Of a stretch of DNA of 64,000 nt, positions 34,744 to 44,271 are shown one piece after another. A model generated the notes under the pieces. It ran no database searches, was not told the DNA's origin, and saw only the letters and a list, made by a program, of their open reading frames with translations. Origin of the DNA: Candidatus Zixiibacteriota bacterium (GTDB lineage: Bacteria; Zixibacteria; MSB-5A5; GN15; JACZUZ01); contig JAJRPJ010000006.1 in assembly GCA_024280835.1 (NCBI GenBank), positions 62,001 through 126,000 on the forward strand. The letters run 5' to 3'. The translations under genes and the position numbers were made by a program. Position 1 is the stretch's first letter. The number at the start of each line of letters is the position of its first letter.

Positions 34744-35089
34744 AGTGATGCTCTTTTGTTTGCAATTGCAAATCGATTCAGATGTTTAGTATCCGTTGAA
34801 ATTGTTCTTGAATAATGATTCTAGTAGGAACTGATATTCAGTGGCCCCCTACTGTCTATAACTATCGACCGAATATGAGATTGGCTGTAGCGTACAGAGG
34901 GATGTGTTGCAAAGAATTGCTTTGTGGCTCTGTTTCGATTTGGAACAAACAGAGGAAGCGCTGTATTTGAAGAGAAACGGGAGGGGCAAGCAAGGCGCAG
35001 GTTTCAGAACTAATCAAATTCCTGCATGACAACTGAATGTACATTCGGCAAAGGTCAGTTGCCCAACATTCAGACTTACTTCTTGAGAT
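34744..35089. other. Intergenic region with two perfect palindromes
   Basis: 346 bases without a convincing gene. TTTGCAATTGCAAA (34759-34772) is a perfect 14-bp palindrome 16 bases upstream of the histidine kinase ATG and could be an operator. GAATGTACATTC (35035-35046) is a perfect 12-bp palindrome 44 bases past the end of the enoyl-CoA hydratase gene. The rest shows nothing recognisable. Confidence 0.5.
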
Positions 35090-35872
35090 TTATTTCTTGG
35101 TTAAGAACTTAGCTAGACCAGCTTTGAAGTCATCTGTGTTGCGAGTTAGCGCATTGAGATCACGGGCGTAATTCAAGGAGGCGCCAAGTGACATTGAGCC
35201 GAGATGCTCAAACATGCCTTTGGTGAGGGTTAATGAACTGGCGGAGTTTTTAGTTAATAGCGCTACGTATTCGTCAACTGTTTTGTCCAATTCATCAGCG
35301 CTGACAAATTTGTTAACTAACCCGATTGAATGTGCCTCTTTGGAATCGAGGAAACGTGCGGTGAGTAATAAATCCTTGGTGTGTGATTCGCCGACTTTGC
35401 GCAATAGGAATGTGGCAACCAGTGCAGGGATAAATCCGAAACGCGCTTCGGTGTAGCCAAAAGTTGCGCTGTCGTCGGCGATAATCAAATCACAGACACT
35501 GGCGATTCCGCAGCCGCCAGCTAGAGCATAGCCTTGCACTTTGGCTATCACTGGTTTTGAACAGCGGTAAATTGCCAGTAGGAGATCTAGGAACTGCTGT
35601 GAGTCTTTTAGATTTTCTAATGTTCCGAACTGGCTGATTTCTTCGAGATAGTTTAAGTAGAGCCCTGAGCAAAAATGGCCACCGACACCAGAGAGAACAA
35701 TCACGCGCACATTGTCATCGGCGCTGAGAGCCTCGAAGGTTTGAGTTAGCCCGAGAATCAATTCTTGATCCAGCGAATTGCGCTTGGCTGGGCGATTGAG
35801 CGTCACGAGCGCGGTTGAGCCATCGAATTTTACTAGCAATGTCTCTAGTTTTGGTAGGGGCATGGTCGACAT
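35090..35872 (-). CDS. Enoyl-CoA hydratase/isomerase family protein
   Basis: A 260-residue crotonase-fold enzyme: VTLNRPAKRNSLDQELILGL, SGVGGHFCSGLYL (first oxyanion-hole strand), VQGYALAGGCGIASVCDLIIA (second oxyanion Gly) and FGYTEARFGFIPALVATFLLRKVG, where the Glu is in the catalytic position. The last motif is closest to methylglutaconyl-CoA hydratase-like members involved in leucine or isoprenoid acyl-CoA breakdown, but the substrate cannot be fixed. It is divergent from the BoxB/PaaA-like diiron gene at 36208, with 335 bases between. Two possible starts (35872 and 35863) differ by three residues. Confidence 0.92.
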   Translation of the reverse strand: MSTMPLPKLETLLVKFDGSTALVTLNRPAKRNSLDQELILGLTQTFEALSADDNVRVIVLSGVGGHFCSGLYLNYLEEISQFGTLENLKDSQQFLDLLLAIYRCSKPVIAKVQGYALAGGCGIASVCDLIIADDSATFGYTEARFGFIPALVATFLLRKVGESHTKDLLLTARFLDSKEAHSIGLVNKFVSADELDKTVDEYVALLTKNSASSLTLTKGMFEHLGSMSLGASLNYARDLNALTRNTDDFKAGLAKFLTKK

Positions 35873-36207
35873 ATATTTCTATCCTTGGTCTTGAACAGTC
35901 TGCATTGATTTGATTCAGCTTTTGGGTTTCTCAGGATTTTGGGCAAATAAGCTGAATCGCTAAAGCCAATGTCGCTCTTTTGAGTGGCGCTGTCAAAAAA
36001 ATCACTTCAGAGAGGCTGAAATATCGTGTGATTTGACAGGACCCTCTTTGCAGAGTATTTATAGCAGGACAAAGAGGACCGCTGCCGTCGGTTATTAGCG
36101 CAAAATGAATCTTTGAGAACATTTGCGGTTATTGTGACAGGCGGAATAGTTTGAACGGAATAGTTTGAAGACACCGCTTGTTTTGGGCTAGATACGAGGA
36201 ATATTAG
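35873..36207. other. Divergent promoter region with a tandem repeat and an inverted repeat
   Basis: 335 bases between the enoyl-CoA hydratase and the diiron-protein genes. CGGAATAGTTTGAA occurs twice in tandem (36142-36155 and 36156-36169), 39 bases before the diiron-protein ATG. CCTCTTTG (36043-36050) and CAAAGAGG (36070-36077) form an inverted repeat with a 19-base loop. Either could be a regulator-binding site or a leader hairpin. Confidence 0.5.
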
Positions 36208-37539
36208 ATGTCGGTACCCTACACCAAAGTCGAATGCAACAAAGCGCTACATCAACGTTTGAGTCACTGGTTGGATAACTTTTTTCCAGAGCATATTACT
36301 CTCACTCAGAGCGACCAAAAGCATGATAACTGGAGCAAGTATTTCAAAGGTACACCACGTTTTGAAATGACTGGCAAGTTGGCCGTTGTCAACGAAGCAT
36401 CCAAAGCCGACCCAATGACTGGCCGGCAAAATGGAGGTGTCTATCCTCGAATCCAATTTGGAATGTATGAGGGTGATGAGAAATTCACCAATCCTCGTGA
36501 TGCGGGATATAATTTTGCTGATCGGTTAGTGCAGATATTGGATGTTCAGGGACAAACTGAAATTGGTTCGGTACAGCAGCATCGTGTGACTGTTAATTCT
36601 GATGAGTTGCTTTCGATGCCCCCCAAAGTTCAGGCCGACATTATTCGTGTCGCCGCTGAAGAGGGAAGGCATTTGTATCAGGTTATTTGGATGCTTGATT
36701 CCCAAAGAGAGAATTGGGTTTGGACTGGTCACTCCAGTAACCCGGGTGAAGAGACTGTCGAAAAACTTCTGAACATCCAAATGGGTGAGTATCGTCTTGA
36801 AGCATTCAATATTAAGTGGGGCAATATTCTCGATGCGGGCGTGTATATGTGTTTGATTGACTTGGTTGGTAAGTATCAACTGGAGATGCAAACATTTTCG
36901 AGCTATTTGCCTATGAGTCGCTCAATGGCTTGTATGCTTGACGAGGAATTTTTTCACACGGGAACTGGGCGCGGGATGTTCTTTAGCTATATCGAACATG
37001 GCGCCAAAGAGGATGGACGGTATTCGCTTAACCATGTTCAGCGTACTTTCAATCTTTGGTATGCTTATGCATTAGAGATGTTTGGTGATATCCGGGGTGG
37101 TCAAACCAATATTACACTGGGTTTGAAAGCTAAGACAAATGCGCAGGCACAAAACGAATATGTTCATGAAGTTCGCACACAAGTCGTGCGTAGCGCCAAT
37201 CGTCGTATTGCGAAAGTGCGCGAGCCAAAATCCGAATCTGCAAATGTGAATTTGGGAGAGGATGAATTTTACTTACCAGATACAAAGTTCTTCCGTCGTC
37301 AGAGTATCGAGGAGATTTTTGAGCCTTATGATGTGCACGGTAATCTGATGACCGCTAACCCCGAAGAGTATTTCAAGTATTTGGCTACAGTTTTGCCAGA
37401 GTACTACTGTATCTCTGAAGATTTCGAGCGTTACAAAGGCCATTATCGAGACGCTTGGAAAGACGGAACCAAACAGGTGCGCAGGCATCTTGAATTCCCC
37501 GAGGCCGAAGGCGCTGGCGGGGCTGTTCCGATGAAGTAG
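36208..37539 (+). CDS. BoxB/PaaA-like diiron oxygenase component
   Basis: A 443-residue protein with ferritin-like helices. Two Glu-x2-His motifs suit a diiron site: AAEEGRHLYQV (E152-x2-H155) and CMLDEEFFHTGTG (E247-x2-H250). The segment DLVGKYQLEMQ resembles the DRDGKYQL region of benzoyl-CoA 2,3-epoxidase subunit B, and the general layout fits the PaaA/BoxB family that epoxidises aromatic CoA thioesters. No BoxA-type reductase, PaaBCDE or CoA ligase gene is nearby, so it stands as an orphan, accompanied only by the divergent enoyl-CoA hydratase. Substrate unknown; other ferritin-like oxygenases remain possible. Confidence 0.75.
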   Translation: MSVPYTKVECNKALHQRLSHWLDNFFPEHITLTQSDQKHDNWSKYFKGTPRFEMTGKLAVVNEASKADPMTGRQNGGVYPRIQFGMYEGDEKFTNPRDAGYNFADRLVQILDVQGQTEIGSVQQHRVTVNSDELLSMPPKVQADIIRVAAEEGRHLYQVIWMLDSQRENWVWTGHSSNPGEETVEKLLNIQMGEYRLEAFNIKWGNILDAGVYMCLIDLVGKYQLEMQTFSSYLPMSRSMACMLDEEFFHTGTGRGMFFSYIEHGAKEDGRYSLNHVQRTFNLWYAYALEMFGDIRGGQTNITLGLKAKTNAQAQNEYVHEVRTQVVRSANRRIAKVREPKSESANVNLGEDEFYLPDTKFFRRQSIEEIFEPYDVHGNLMTANPEEYFKYLATVLPEYYCISEDFERYKGHYRDAWKDGTKQVRRHLEFPEAEGAGGAVPMK

Positions 37540-37640
37540 GTGGATAGGGCGTAGGTCAGAATCTGTTGAGAGTCTTAGCTAGCAATTGATCTATTGTGCA
37601 CCCGTGACCATCATACTCTTGAAATCTTTGACCTCCACGC

Positions 37641-38795
37641 TTACTGCACAGGTGTAGATGGGCCTTCTTGTAGCCATTGTTTGAAGAATGCGCCAGCAAC
37701 TGTAGGAGCGTAATTCTTGTCGTTCAAAAGTTTTGGCCAAGTGAATGGCGAAAAACACCATGCAGTCCAACTGATTCGTTTATCGGTCAAATAGGATTTG
37801 AGCGCGTCGCGGTACAATCCATTTCCAACAAATAGTCCTTCATAGTAAGGCGCATCTGCGGGATTGTCGAGCAGGAAACCAATTTCTGTAGCGAAGATTG
37901 GATAGGTAGCGCTGACTGTTCCAAAGACGACATCCCAATCTGTGACAGTTGAATCCATTAGAGCCATCGCCCCTGGATAGGGATGTACAGAGTAGATGAT
38001 ATTCTCTCGATTGACAGCGTTGGCCGAGCTTTGCGCCAAATATGACAGGTCATAGGCCCAGTCAAGTCCGCCGACAATGATAGTTGAGCTGGGATCATGC
38101 GCTCTAATTGTGTCGGTGACTCTTTCGGCAAAGGTTTTCCAAGTTGTCCAATTGGCTGTGGACTGCGTGTAGTTTGAAGTTGCAAAAGATGGGAATACTG
38201 GTTCATTAAAGATTTCATAGAATGCCACAGTCTTGTTGTTCTTGTAGCGCTCCGAAACTACACTCCAAAAGCCTAGTATTTCATCTTCAGTAGTTGTGTA
38301 TAGTTCTCCATAGGCGCCAGCGATATTGGATTCGTAGTCACCTGTGCTTGGAAAGCCAATAGAATGAAAATCGAGAATGACATACATATTGTGCTTTGCC
38401 GCCCAAGCGATGGCCTCATCAAGGATGAGCAGGCAATCGGTTTGTCCATGAATTCGCCAAGCAGATGGATAGACCGGGAGACGGACAATGGTGGCCCCCC
38501 ATCCTGATAGAGTTGCAAAGATGTTTTCATTCCATTCGAGGTATTGATCAAAATAATACTGGCCATTGGTGGCTTTGTCTTGCAAAGAGTGTGAGAGCAA
38601 GATTGGGCTTTCGATACTGGCGCCCCTAAAAATAGCTTCGCTATTGGAGGCGTTTACAATTTGTGTTCCGACTGTGTGAAACTCTTCTGGATAAGAACTT
38701 TGTAGACTATCGCTATTGGCCACATTGCCGCCACAGGAAACGCCTACGAGACTCAGGAGTGAGACTGCGATTAGAGATACTATTTTGGTTTTCAC
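37641..38795 (-). CDS. Glycoside hydrolase family 5-like lipoprotein
   Basis: A 384-residue exported lipoprotein: signal peptide with lipobox SLVGVSC (Cys 21). GH5 hallmarks are GWGATIVRLPVYPSAWR (conserved Arg), YVILDFHS, AFYEIFNEPV (acid/base Glu, about 198), YSVHPYPG and FATEIGF (nucleophile Glu, about 304). It probably cleaves beta-1,4-linked glucans or mannans on the cell surface. The start is GTG 38795; AAGGAG is present but about 12 bases upstream. It stands alone, divergent from a TetR gene 321 bases away. Confidence 0.93.
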   Translation of the reverse strand: MKTKIVSLIAVSLLSLVGVSCGGNVANSDSLQSSYPEEFHTVGTQIVNASNSEAIFRGASIESPILLSHSLQDKATNGQYYFDQYLEWNENIFATLSGWGATIVRLPVYPSAWRIHGQTDCLLILDEAIAWAAKHNMYVILDFHSIGFPSTGDYESNIAGAYGELYTTTEDEILGFWSVVSERYKNNKTVAFYEIFNEPVFPSFATSNYTQSTANWTTWKTFAERVTDTIRAHDPSSTIIVGGLDWAYDLSYLAQSSANAVNRENIIYSVHPYPGAMALMDSTVTDWDVVFGTVSATYPIFATEIGFLLDNPADAPYYEGLFVGNGLYRDALKSYLTDKRISWTAWCFSPFTWPKLLNDKNYAPTVAGAFFKQWLQEGPSTPVQ

Positions 38796-39116
38796 TATTC
38801 TATCACTCCTTATGTGATTGGAGGCATTGTTCTATGTTTACGATTATTGCCATTGAATGGACATTGGTCATGCTTAGCTCTTAGTATCGGGAGCTCTTTG
38901 TTTCACTGAATCAACATTGAGTAATCTTACAATTCTGAAATAAACTAACTAATCCGAGTACTAATGAAACCAATTACGAACTCTTGCGTAACTAATACCG
39001 ACTGGTTTGACTTTTTGGACTGGTAGATGTATTGTCGCTACGATGTTCGGTTGGATTGTATACCCCGAACCGCTGATTTGAGCATAGATATGGACAGAAT
39101 ATAGTACGGATATAGT
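38796..39116. other. Divergent promoter region of the GH5 and tetR-RND genes
   Basis: 321 bases without a gene. GTTCGG (39046-39051) and CCGAAC (39065-39070) make an inverted repeat with a 13-base spacer about 50 bases before the TetR ATG; CGGTT/AACCG overlaps it. This is a candidate operator for the TetR regulator of the efflux operon. Nothing else is recognised. Confidence 0.45.
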
Positions 39117-39797
39117 ATGGCAAAAGACCAAAACCCAACTGCGACTCGAAAGGCAATACTTGACTCTGCTTTTAACTTGTTCTACCACAATGGCTTTCAG
39201 GCTACTGGTTTGAATGAGATTGGGGAGAGCGCTGGAGTTTCCAAGGGCGCTATTTACAACCACTTTCCTAGCAAATTGGATTTGGGCTATGCGATTGTCG
39301 ATGAGGTTTTGCACGAGTATGTGTTGACTCACTGGATGGGGCCTTATCGTGAGTTTGAAAATCCGATTGAGGCGACGATGAAGGTAATGGAAAACGCCAA
39401 GTGTTTTATGGTCGAGAGTGAGTTCAATCTTGGCTGTCCGCTCAATAATCTCGTACAGGAAATGGCATCGATAGACGAAGGATTTCGTAGCCGTCTAAAT
39501 AGACTGACAATACACTGGGTGGAAACAGTCACAGCGTCTTTTGAGTGCGCCAAGAAATCTGGATATCTCAGGCCTGATATTGAGGCGGCCGAAGTTGCGG
39601 CATTTGTGGTTGCTGTTTTTGAGGGCACAATGGGATTGGTAAAGTGCGCACAGGGAATTGAATACTTAGAGCAAAATGCGAAGCAGTTACTGACATATTT
39701 GAATTTGTTGCGACAAAGTGATAATCAAATCAGTTATAGCTTAGAATGTGATAGTCAAAGCAACCTAGTAGAGACAAATTCAAGTATCGAGGATTAG
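39117..39797 (+). CDS. TetR-family regulator of an RND efflux operon
   Basis: A 226-residue repressor with the helix-turn-helix TRKAILDSAFNLFYHNGFQATGLNEIGESAGVSKGAIYNHFPSK split over helices 1-3, and the C-terminal ligand-domain motif LGCPLNNLVQEMASIDEGFRSRL. The same motif occurs in the TetR protein at 19165, so the two are paralogues. It is the first gene of a plus-strand group with the RND adaptor, pump and TolC-like channel, and is the probable repressor of that operon. Confidence 0.93.
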   Translation: MAKDQNPTATRKAILDSAFNLFYHNGFQATGLNEIGESAGVSKGAIYNHFPSKLDLGYAIVDEVLHEYVLTHWMGPYREFENPIEATMKVMENAKCFMVESEFNLGCPLNNLVQEMASIDEGFRSRLNRLTIHWVETVTASFECAKKSGYLRPDIEAAEVAAFVVAVFEGTMGLVKCAQGIEYLEQNAKQLLTYLNLLRQSDNQISYSLECDSQSNLVETNSSIED

Positions 39798-39843
39798 TAT
39801 CCATGCCGTACATTAAGAAACAAAGGACATTAGGGTAAATACG

Positions 39844-41037
39844 ATGAAACTCTCACCAAAAATACTAGCTGCGCTTTTGGGCGCTACTTGCGCTTGGGTT
39901 TTTGCTCTTAGCGCTACTCAGTTGGCGCAGGCGCAAGGTCCCCCCCCAACGTTGGTGAAGACAGCTCCGATTGTCAGTATGTCATTTCATGATCAGGTGA
40001 CACTGATTGGACGGACTGAAGCCAAGTCTCAAAGCAGTATTGTCTCGGAGGTATCTGGGGGAGTCGAGCTGATTAACGCTAGTGAAGGCGCGTTTGTTGA
40101 AAAGGGTCAGACTCTTGTGTCGATTGATGCACGTCGTATCCGTTTGTCCTATTTGGCGAAAAGAGCTGAGGCGCTTGAAGCCAAAGCACAAGCTGAACTC
40201 GCCGAAAAGAATTTGAAACGCGCTCAGGAATTGTTTGATAAAGAGACAATTGCCGAAAGTCGGCTCGACAGTGAGGCTGCCGCTGCTGTGGTGGCCCAAC
40301 AGCGCTATGTGAGATTGAACTCTGAAGCCAAGCGACTAAAGATTGACTTAGATAATTGCACAATTGATGCCCCATATGCTGGGTACACTGTCAGACGATT
40401 AGTTGATATTGGTGAATGGGTGAGTCCTGGCACACCAGTTTTTGAAATGGTTGATTTATCTACAGTCAAAGTCACTGTTGATTTACCTGAGCGCTACTTT
40501 GGACAGGTTTCAGTTGGTAGTGATGTGACAATTAGTATTTCAGGTAATAGTGGAAGTTCACCGCCTGATGCGCCTCTTGTTGGAACCGTGACTGGTGTGG
40601 CGCCGTCGGCTCTTGAGGAGACGCATACATTTCCAGTGTATGTGACAATCACAAATGATGATGGTCGTCTGGGTTCAGGGATGTTAGTACGGGCCACTTT
40701 GAGTTTGAAAAAAGAGTTCACTTCACTAGCAATTTCAAAAGACGCTATTGTTCGTCAGGGTTCCAGTACAATGGTTTACACTATCAACGACGGCAAGGCC
40801 GCTCCGATTCCAGTGACAATCGGTTCTATAGTTGGAAGTATGATTTCAATCTCTGGACCTGGTTTGAAAGAGGGCGTTCCTCTAGTTGTTCTTGGCAATG
40901 AGCGTATTTACCCTGGTGCAGGAGTTCGCACAGATGATCAGCAATCAAGCGCAGGTGAAACACATGCTACGCCCACAGATAGTTCAAGCGCTGAGCAAAC
41001 TGAACATTCGACAGATAATGCTAAGAGTGATGGGTAG
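39844..41037 (+). CDS. RND efflux periplasmic adaptor (membrane fusion protein)
   Basis: A 397-residue exported adaptor that bridges an RND pump and an outer-membrane channel. It has a signal peptide (LGATCAWVFALSATQLAQAQ), the lipoyl/barrel-sandwich halves VTLIGRTEAKSQSSIVSEVSGGVE and DNCTIDAPYAGYTVRRLVDIGEWVSPG, an alpha-hairpin (AQAELAEKNLKRAQELFDKE) and a C-terminal membrane-proximal domain followed by a Ser/Thr-rich tail. The pump gene follows after six bases. Confidence 0.95.
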   Translation: MKLSPKILAALLGATCAWVFALSATQLAQAQGPPPTLVKTAPIVSMSFHDQVTLIGRTEAKSQSSIVSEVSGGVELINASEGAFVEKGQTLVSIDARRIRLSYLAKRAEALEAKAQAELAEKNLKRAQELFDKETIAESRLDSEAAAAVVAQQRYVRLNSEAKRLKIDLDNCTIDAPYAGYTVRRLVDIGEWVSPGTPVFEMVDLSTVKVTVDLPERYFGQVSVGSDVTISISGNSGSSPPDAPLVGTVTGVAPSALEETHTFPVYVTITNDDGRLGSGMLVRATLSLKKEFTSLAISKDAIVRQGSSTMVYTINDGKAAPIPVTIGSIVGSMISISGPGLKEGVPLVVLGNERIYPGAGVRTDDQQSSAGETHATPTDSSSAEQTEHSTDNAKSDG

Positions 41038-41043
41038 GGCGCT

Positions 41044-44000
41044 ATGAGTTTGATAACATCATCCATAAAATATCCTGTTACAGTTATTGTTGGGGTCCTG
41101 ATTGCTGTTTTGGGTGGTATGATAGCGCTGTTTCAGGTGCCTATTCAGTTAACACCAGATGTCGAGAAGCCATTTATCACTGTCACGACCACTTGGTTTG
41201 GAGCCTCCCCAGAGGAAGTCGAAAAAGAGATAGTTGATGAACAGGAGAAGTATCTCAAGTCTGTCGAAGGACTTCTGAAGATGAATTCAGAATCCAATGA
41301 TGGTATCGGGACTATTTCTTTGGAGTTTCCTATCGGCACAGATTTGACATCGGCGTTAGTGAAAGTTAGCAACAAGCTCAAACAAGTTCCGTCGTATCCT
41401 GAGAATGTCGATCAACCTGTAGTGACCACCACTGGGCCGTTTGAAGGGGCTATTGCTTGGTTTGTTATTAAAGCCATAGACACTACGATCTATGTGCCAG
41501 AGTTAAAGACCTTGGTTGAGGATTTGGTACAGCCGCGGATGGAGCGCGTGCCAGGAGTTGCGCAAATAAATATTTTCGGTGGCTTGAAACAAGAATTACA
41601 TGTCGATTTCGATGCGCAACAATTAGCCTCAATGGGTATCACTATTGCTCAACTGACAAATGCGCTGCGCTCGGAGAATCGTGATATTTCAGCTGGTGAT
41701 TTTGGCGAGGGTAAGCGTCGCTATGTTGTACGGACACTTTCGCGTTACGAGACTATTGAAAGTGTTGAACAAACGATTGTAGCAATGAAATATGGCGCTC
41801 CAATCCGTATTGGTGATATTGCGACTGTTTCGCTTGATTTCCAAAAGCCAAGAGCTTTGGTGCGTCATTTCGGTAGTCCCTCGATTGCTTTCAACGCACA
41901 GCGTCAAGTTGGCGCTAATGTTCTCGAAGTTATGGATGGTCTGTTAGCGACCGTCAAGGAAGTCAATGAAGAAATTCTCAACCCTCGTGGTTTGCATCTT
42001 GAGAATGTCTATCGTGAAACTGTCTATATCGATTCGGCCATTAATTTAGTGTTCAGTAATATGTTCCTCGGTTCTTTGCTGGCGATTTTGGTATTGATGT
42101 TTTTCTTGCGTTCGGCGTCTTCAATCATTGTCATTGGTATTTCAATTCCGATTTCGATTATCACTGTCTTTTTGACTATGTACCTATTTGGCAGGACGAT
42201 CAATGTCATTTCTCTGGCGGGAATGGCTTTTGCGGCGGGAATGGTTGTTGACAACGCCATTGTTGTGCTTGAAAATATTTACCGTCATTTGCAAATGGGT
42301 AAGAGTCGCGCCAAGGCTGCCGCGGATGCGGCGACTGAAGTTTGGGGAGCTGTTTTAGCTTCGACAATCACAACGATTGCTGTTTTCTTGCCGATCTTGT
42401 TCCTACGTGAGCGCGCCGCACAACTTTTTAGTGATATCGCGATTGCAATCTCAACTGCGATTGCGATTTCGCTGATTGTTTCGATAACAGTTATTCCATC
42501 GCTAGCGGCGAAGATTCTAAAAGTTTCTGGTCAATTCAAGAGTAAGGATTTCTCACAAACCAAGTTGGGTCTTTTTGCTGATTCGATTTCGCGGTTGGTT
42601 GATTTTCTCAATGCCCGTCCATTGCGCAGAATCACAACCATTTGCGCAACTATCATCGTAACAATTGGCGCTTCATGGATGTTGTTACCACCAGCGGAAT
42701 ATTTGCCGACAGGCAATCAGAATCTGATTTTTGCGATTTTGATTCCACCACCGGGATACAATCTCGATGAGATGGTTGGTGTCGGCGAGTCTATCGAAAG
42801 TCAACTCTCATATCTTTGGGAAACCGAAGGCGAGGAGGCGGAGAAGCTTCCTGGTGGCGGTGTGGCAAATTTTTTCTATGTCGCTTTTCCTGGGCAAGCA
42901 TTTATGGGGTTTGTGGCAAAAGACCCGAGTCGGGTTTCAGAGATTCTTGGCCCTGCTAATGCTGCGCTACAAACAGTGCCTGGGGCCTTTGGCTTTGCTT
43001 CGCAGTCGTCACTATTCTCAAGAGACTTTGCTGGTAGTCGCTCGGTGAAAATCGATATTAGTGGTCCTGAGCTGGCAAAAATATTGCCGATGGCTTTGCA
43101 AGTCTTTGGGCAAATGTCCAGTGTTCTGCCTGGTTCGAACTCACGGCCAATTCCTGGGCTTGATTTGGGTAACCCTGAGGTGCGAATTCGTCCTGACAGA
43201 GCGCGTGCGGCGGATATGGGTTTGACTTCCGCTGATATTGGCAACGCTATCAACGCGCTTGTCGATGGTATGGTTGTTTCAAATTACCGCCATGAAGGTC
43301 GTGACTTGGACTTGGTCATCAAGGGGCATGCAGACTTGGCGCAACACACGCAGGATATTGCTCAACTACCAATGGCGACTCCTTCGGGTAGGGTTATCAC
43401 TGTGGCTGATGTGGCTGATGTTAGTATTAGTCAGGGTCCGATACAAATCAACCATGTCGAACGACAGCGGACTGTTTCGATTCAATCGACACTACCGATG
43501 GATATTCCACTTGAAGTTGCGATGCAAAGTATTCAAGACAAAGTTTTTGAGCCGATGCGCAAGAGTGGTCAGATTGGTGGTTTATATAGTATGCGTTTGT
43601 CTGGCGCTGCGGATGATTTGAGTAAGTTGAAAGACGCGCTTGGAATTAACTTTGTCATAGCGTTAACGTTGACGTTTTTGCTGCTAGCGGCGTTGTTTCA
43701 ATCTTTTGTCTATCCCTTGGTGATTATGATAACTGTGCCTTTGGCGACATTTGGCGGGGCCTTGGGATTGCGGTTGGTGCATATGATAAACCCGTCACAG
43801 CAATTAGATGTTTTGACCATGCTTGGTTTTGTGATTCTCATCGGTACTGTAATTAATAACTCAATCTTGATTGTTCATCAGGCTCTACATTTTATGAATG
43901 ATGGACAGGATGCTCGCGCCGCGGTTAAAGAATCTGTTCGTATTCGGGTTAGACCGATTTTAATGTCGACGGCCACATCGGTTCTCGGTATGCTTCCGTT

Positions 44001-44205
44001 GGTGGTGATGCCTGGCGCAGGTTCCGAATTGTATCGCGGGCTGGGTTCTGTAGTTGTCGGTGGATTGGCTTTGTCATCATTGATTACTTTGGGGTTGACT
44101 CCTTTAGTGTTTTCATTTGCCGTAGAAACAGTTGAAAAATCAAAGGCTATGTTTCAACGTGTGGTAGCTAAGAAACAAATTGAAGCGGCAGTTGAGTCAC
44201 ACTAG
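41044..44205 (+). CDS. RND-superfamily efflux pump, AcrB/HAE-1 type
   Basis: A 1053-residue inner-membrane proton-driven exporter, full length for the AcrB family. TM1 is VTVIVGVLIAVLGGMIALFQV; TM2-TM6 follow near 335-490 with the proton-relay region GMAFAAGMVVDNAIVVLENIYRHL (only one Asp of the usual pair); the second half repeats the layout (VIALTLTFLLLAALFQSF and GFVILIGTVINNSILIVHQA). Porter-domain motifs such as VPGVAQINIFGG and GNPEVRIRPDRARAADMGLT are present. Substrates cannot be predicted; drugs, bile-like compounds or solvents are typical of the family. Confidence 0.96.
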   Translation: MSLITSSIKYPVTVIVGVLIAVLGGMIALFQVPIQLTPDVEKPFITVTTTWFGASPEEVEKEIVDEQEKYLKSVEGLLKMNSESNDGIGTISLEFPIGTDLTSALVKVSNKLKQVPSYPENVDQPVVTTTGPFEGAIAWFVIKAIDTTIYVPELKTLVEDLVQPRMERVPGVAQINIFGGLKQELHVDFDAQQLASMGITIAQLTNALRSENRDISAGDFGEGKRRYVVRTLSRYETIESVEQTIVAMKYGAPIRIGDIATVSLDFQKPRALVRHFGSPSIAFNAQRQVGANVLEVMDGLLATVKEVNEEILNPRGLHLENVYRETVYIDSAINLVFSNMFLGSLLAILVLMFFLRSASSIIVIGISIPISIITVFLTMYLFGRTINVISLAGMAFAAGMVVDNAIVVLENIYRHLQMGKSRAKAAADAATEVWGAVLASTITTIAVFLPILFLRERAAQLFSDIAIAISTAIAISLIVSITVIPSLAAKILKVSGQFKSKDFSQTKLGLFADSISRLVDFLNARPLRRITTICATIIVTIGASWMLLPPAEYLPTGNQNLIFAILIPPPGYNLDEMVGVGESIESQLSYLWETEGEEAEKLPGGGVANFFYVAFPGQAFMGFVAKDPSRVSEILGPANAALQTVPGAFGFASQSSLFSRDFAGSRSVKIDISGPELAKILPMALQVFGQMSSVLPGSNSRPIPGLDLGNPEVRIRPDRARAADMGLTSADIGNAINALVDGMVVSNYRHEGRDLDLVIKGHADLAQHTQDIAQLPMATPSGRVITVADVADVSISQGPIQINHVERQRTVSIQSTLPMDIPLEVAMQSIQDKVFEPMRKSGQIGGLYSMRLSGAADDLSKLKDALGINFVIALTLTFLLLAALFQSFVYPLVIMITVPLATFGGALGLRLVHMINPSQQLDVLTMLGFVILIGTVINNSILIVHQALHFMNDGQDARAAVKESVRIRVRPILMSTATSVLGMLPLVVMPGAGSELYRGLGSVVVGGLALSSLITLGLTPLVFSFAVETVEKSKAMFQRVVAKKQIEAAVESH

Positions 44206-44271
44206 AATTTGATGCTTGAAAGTTCATATTCACATAAAGAAGATATCCAATTAGTAGGCAGGAAAAAGACG

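Noticed and set aside
43110-43170. GGTTCGA-type string considered as part of a tRNA
   Set aside because: Inside the RND pump gene, with no cloverleaf around it.
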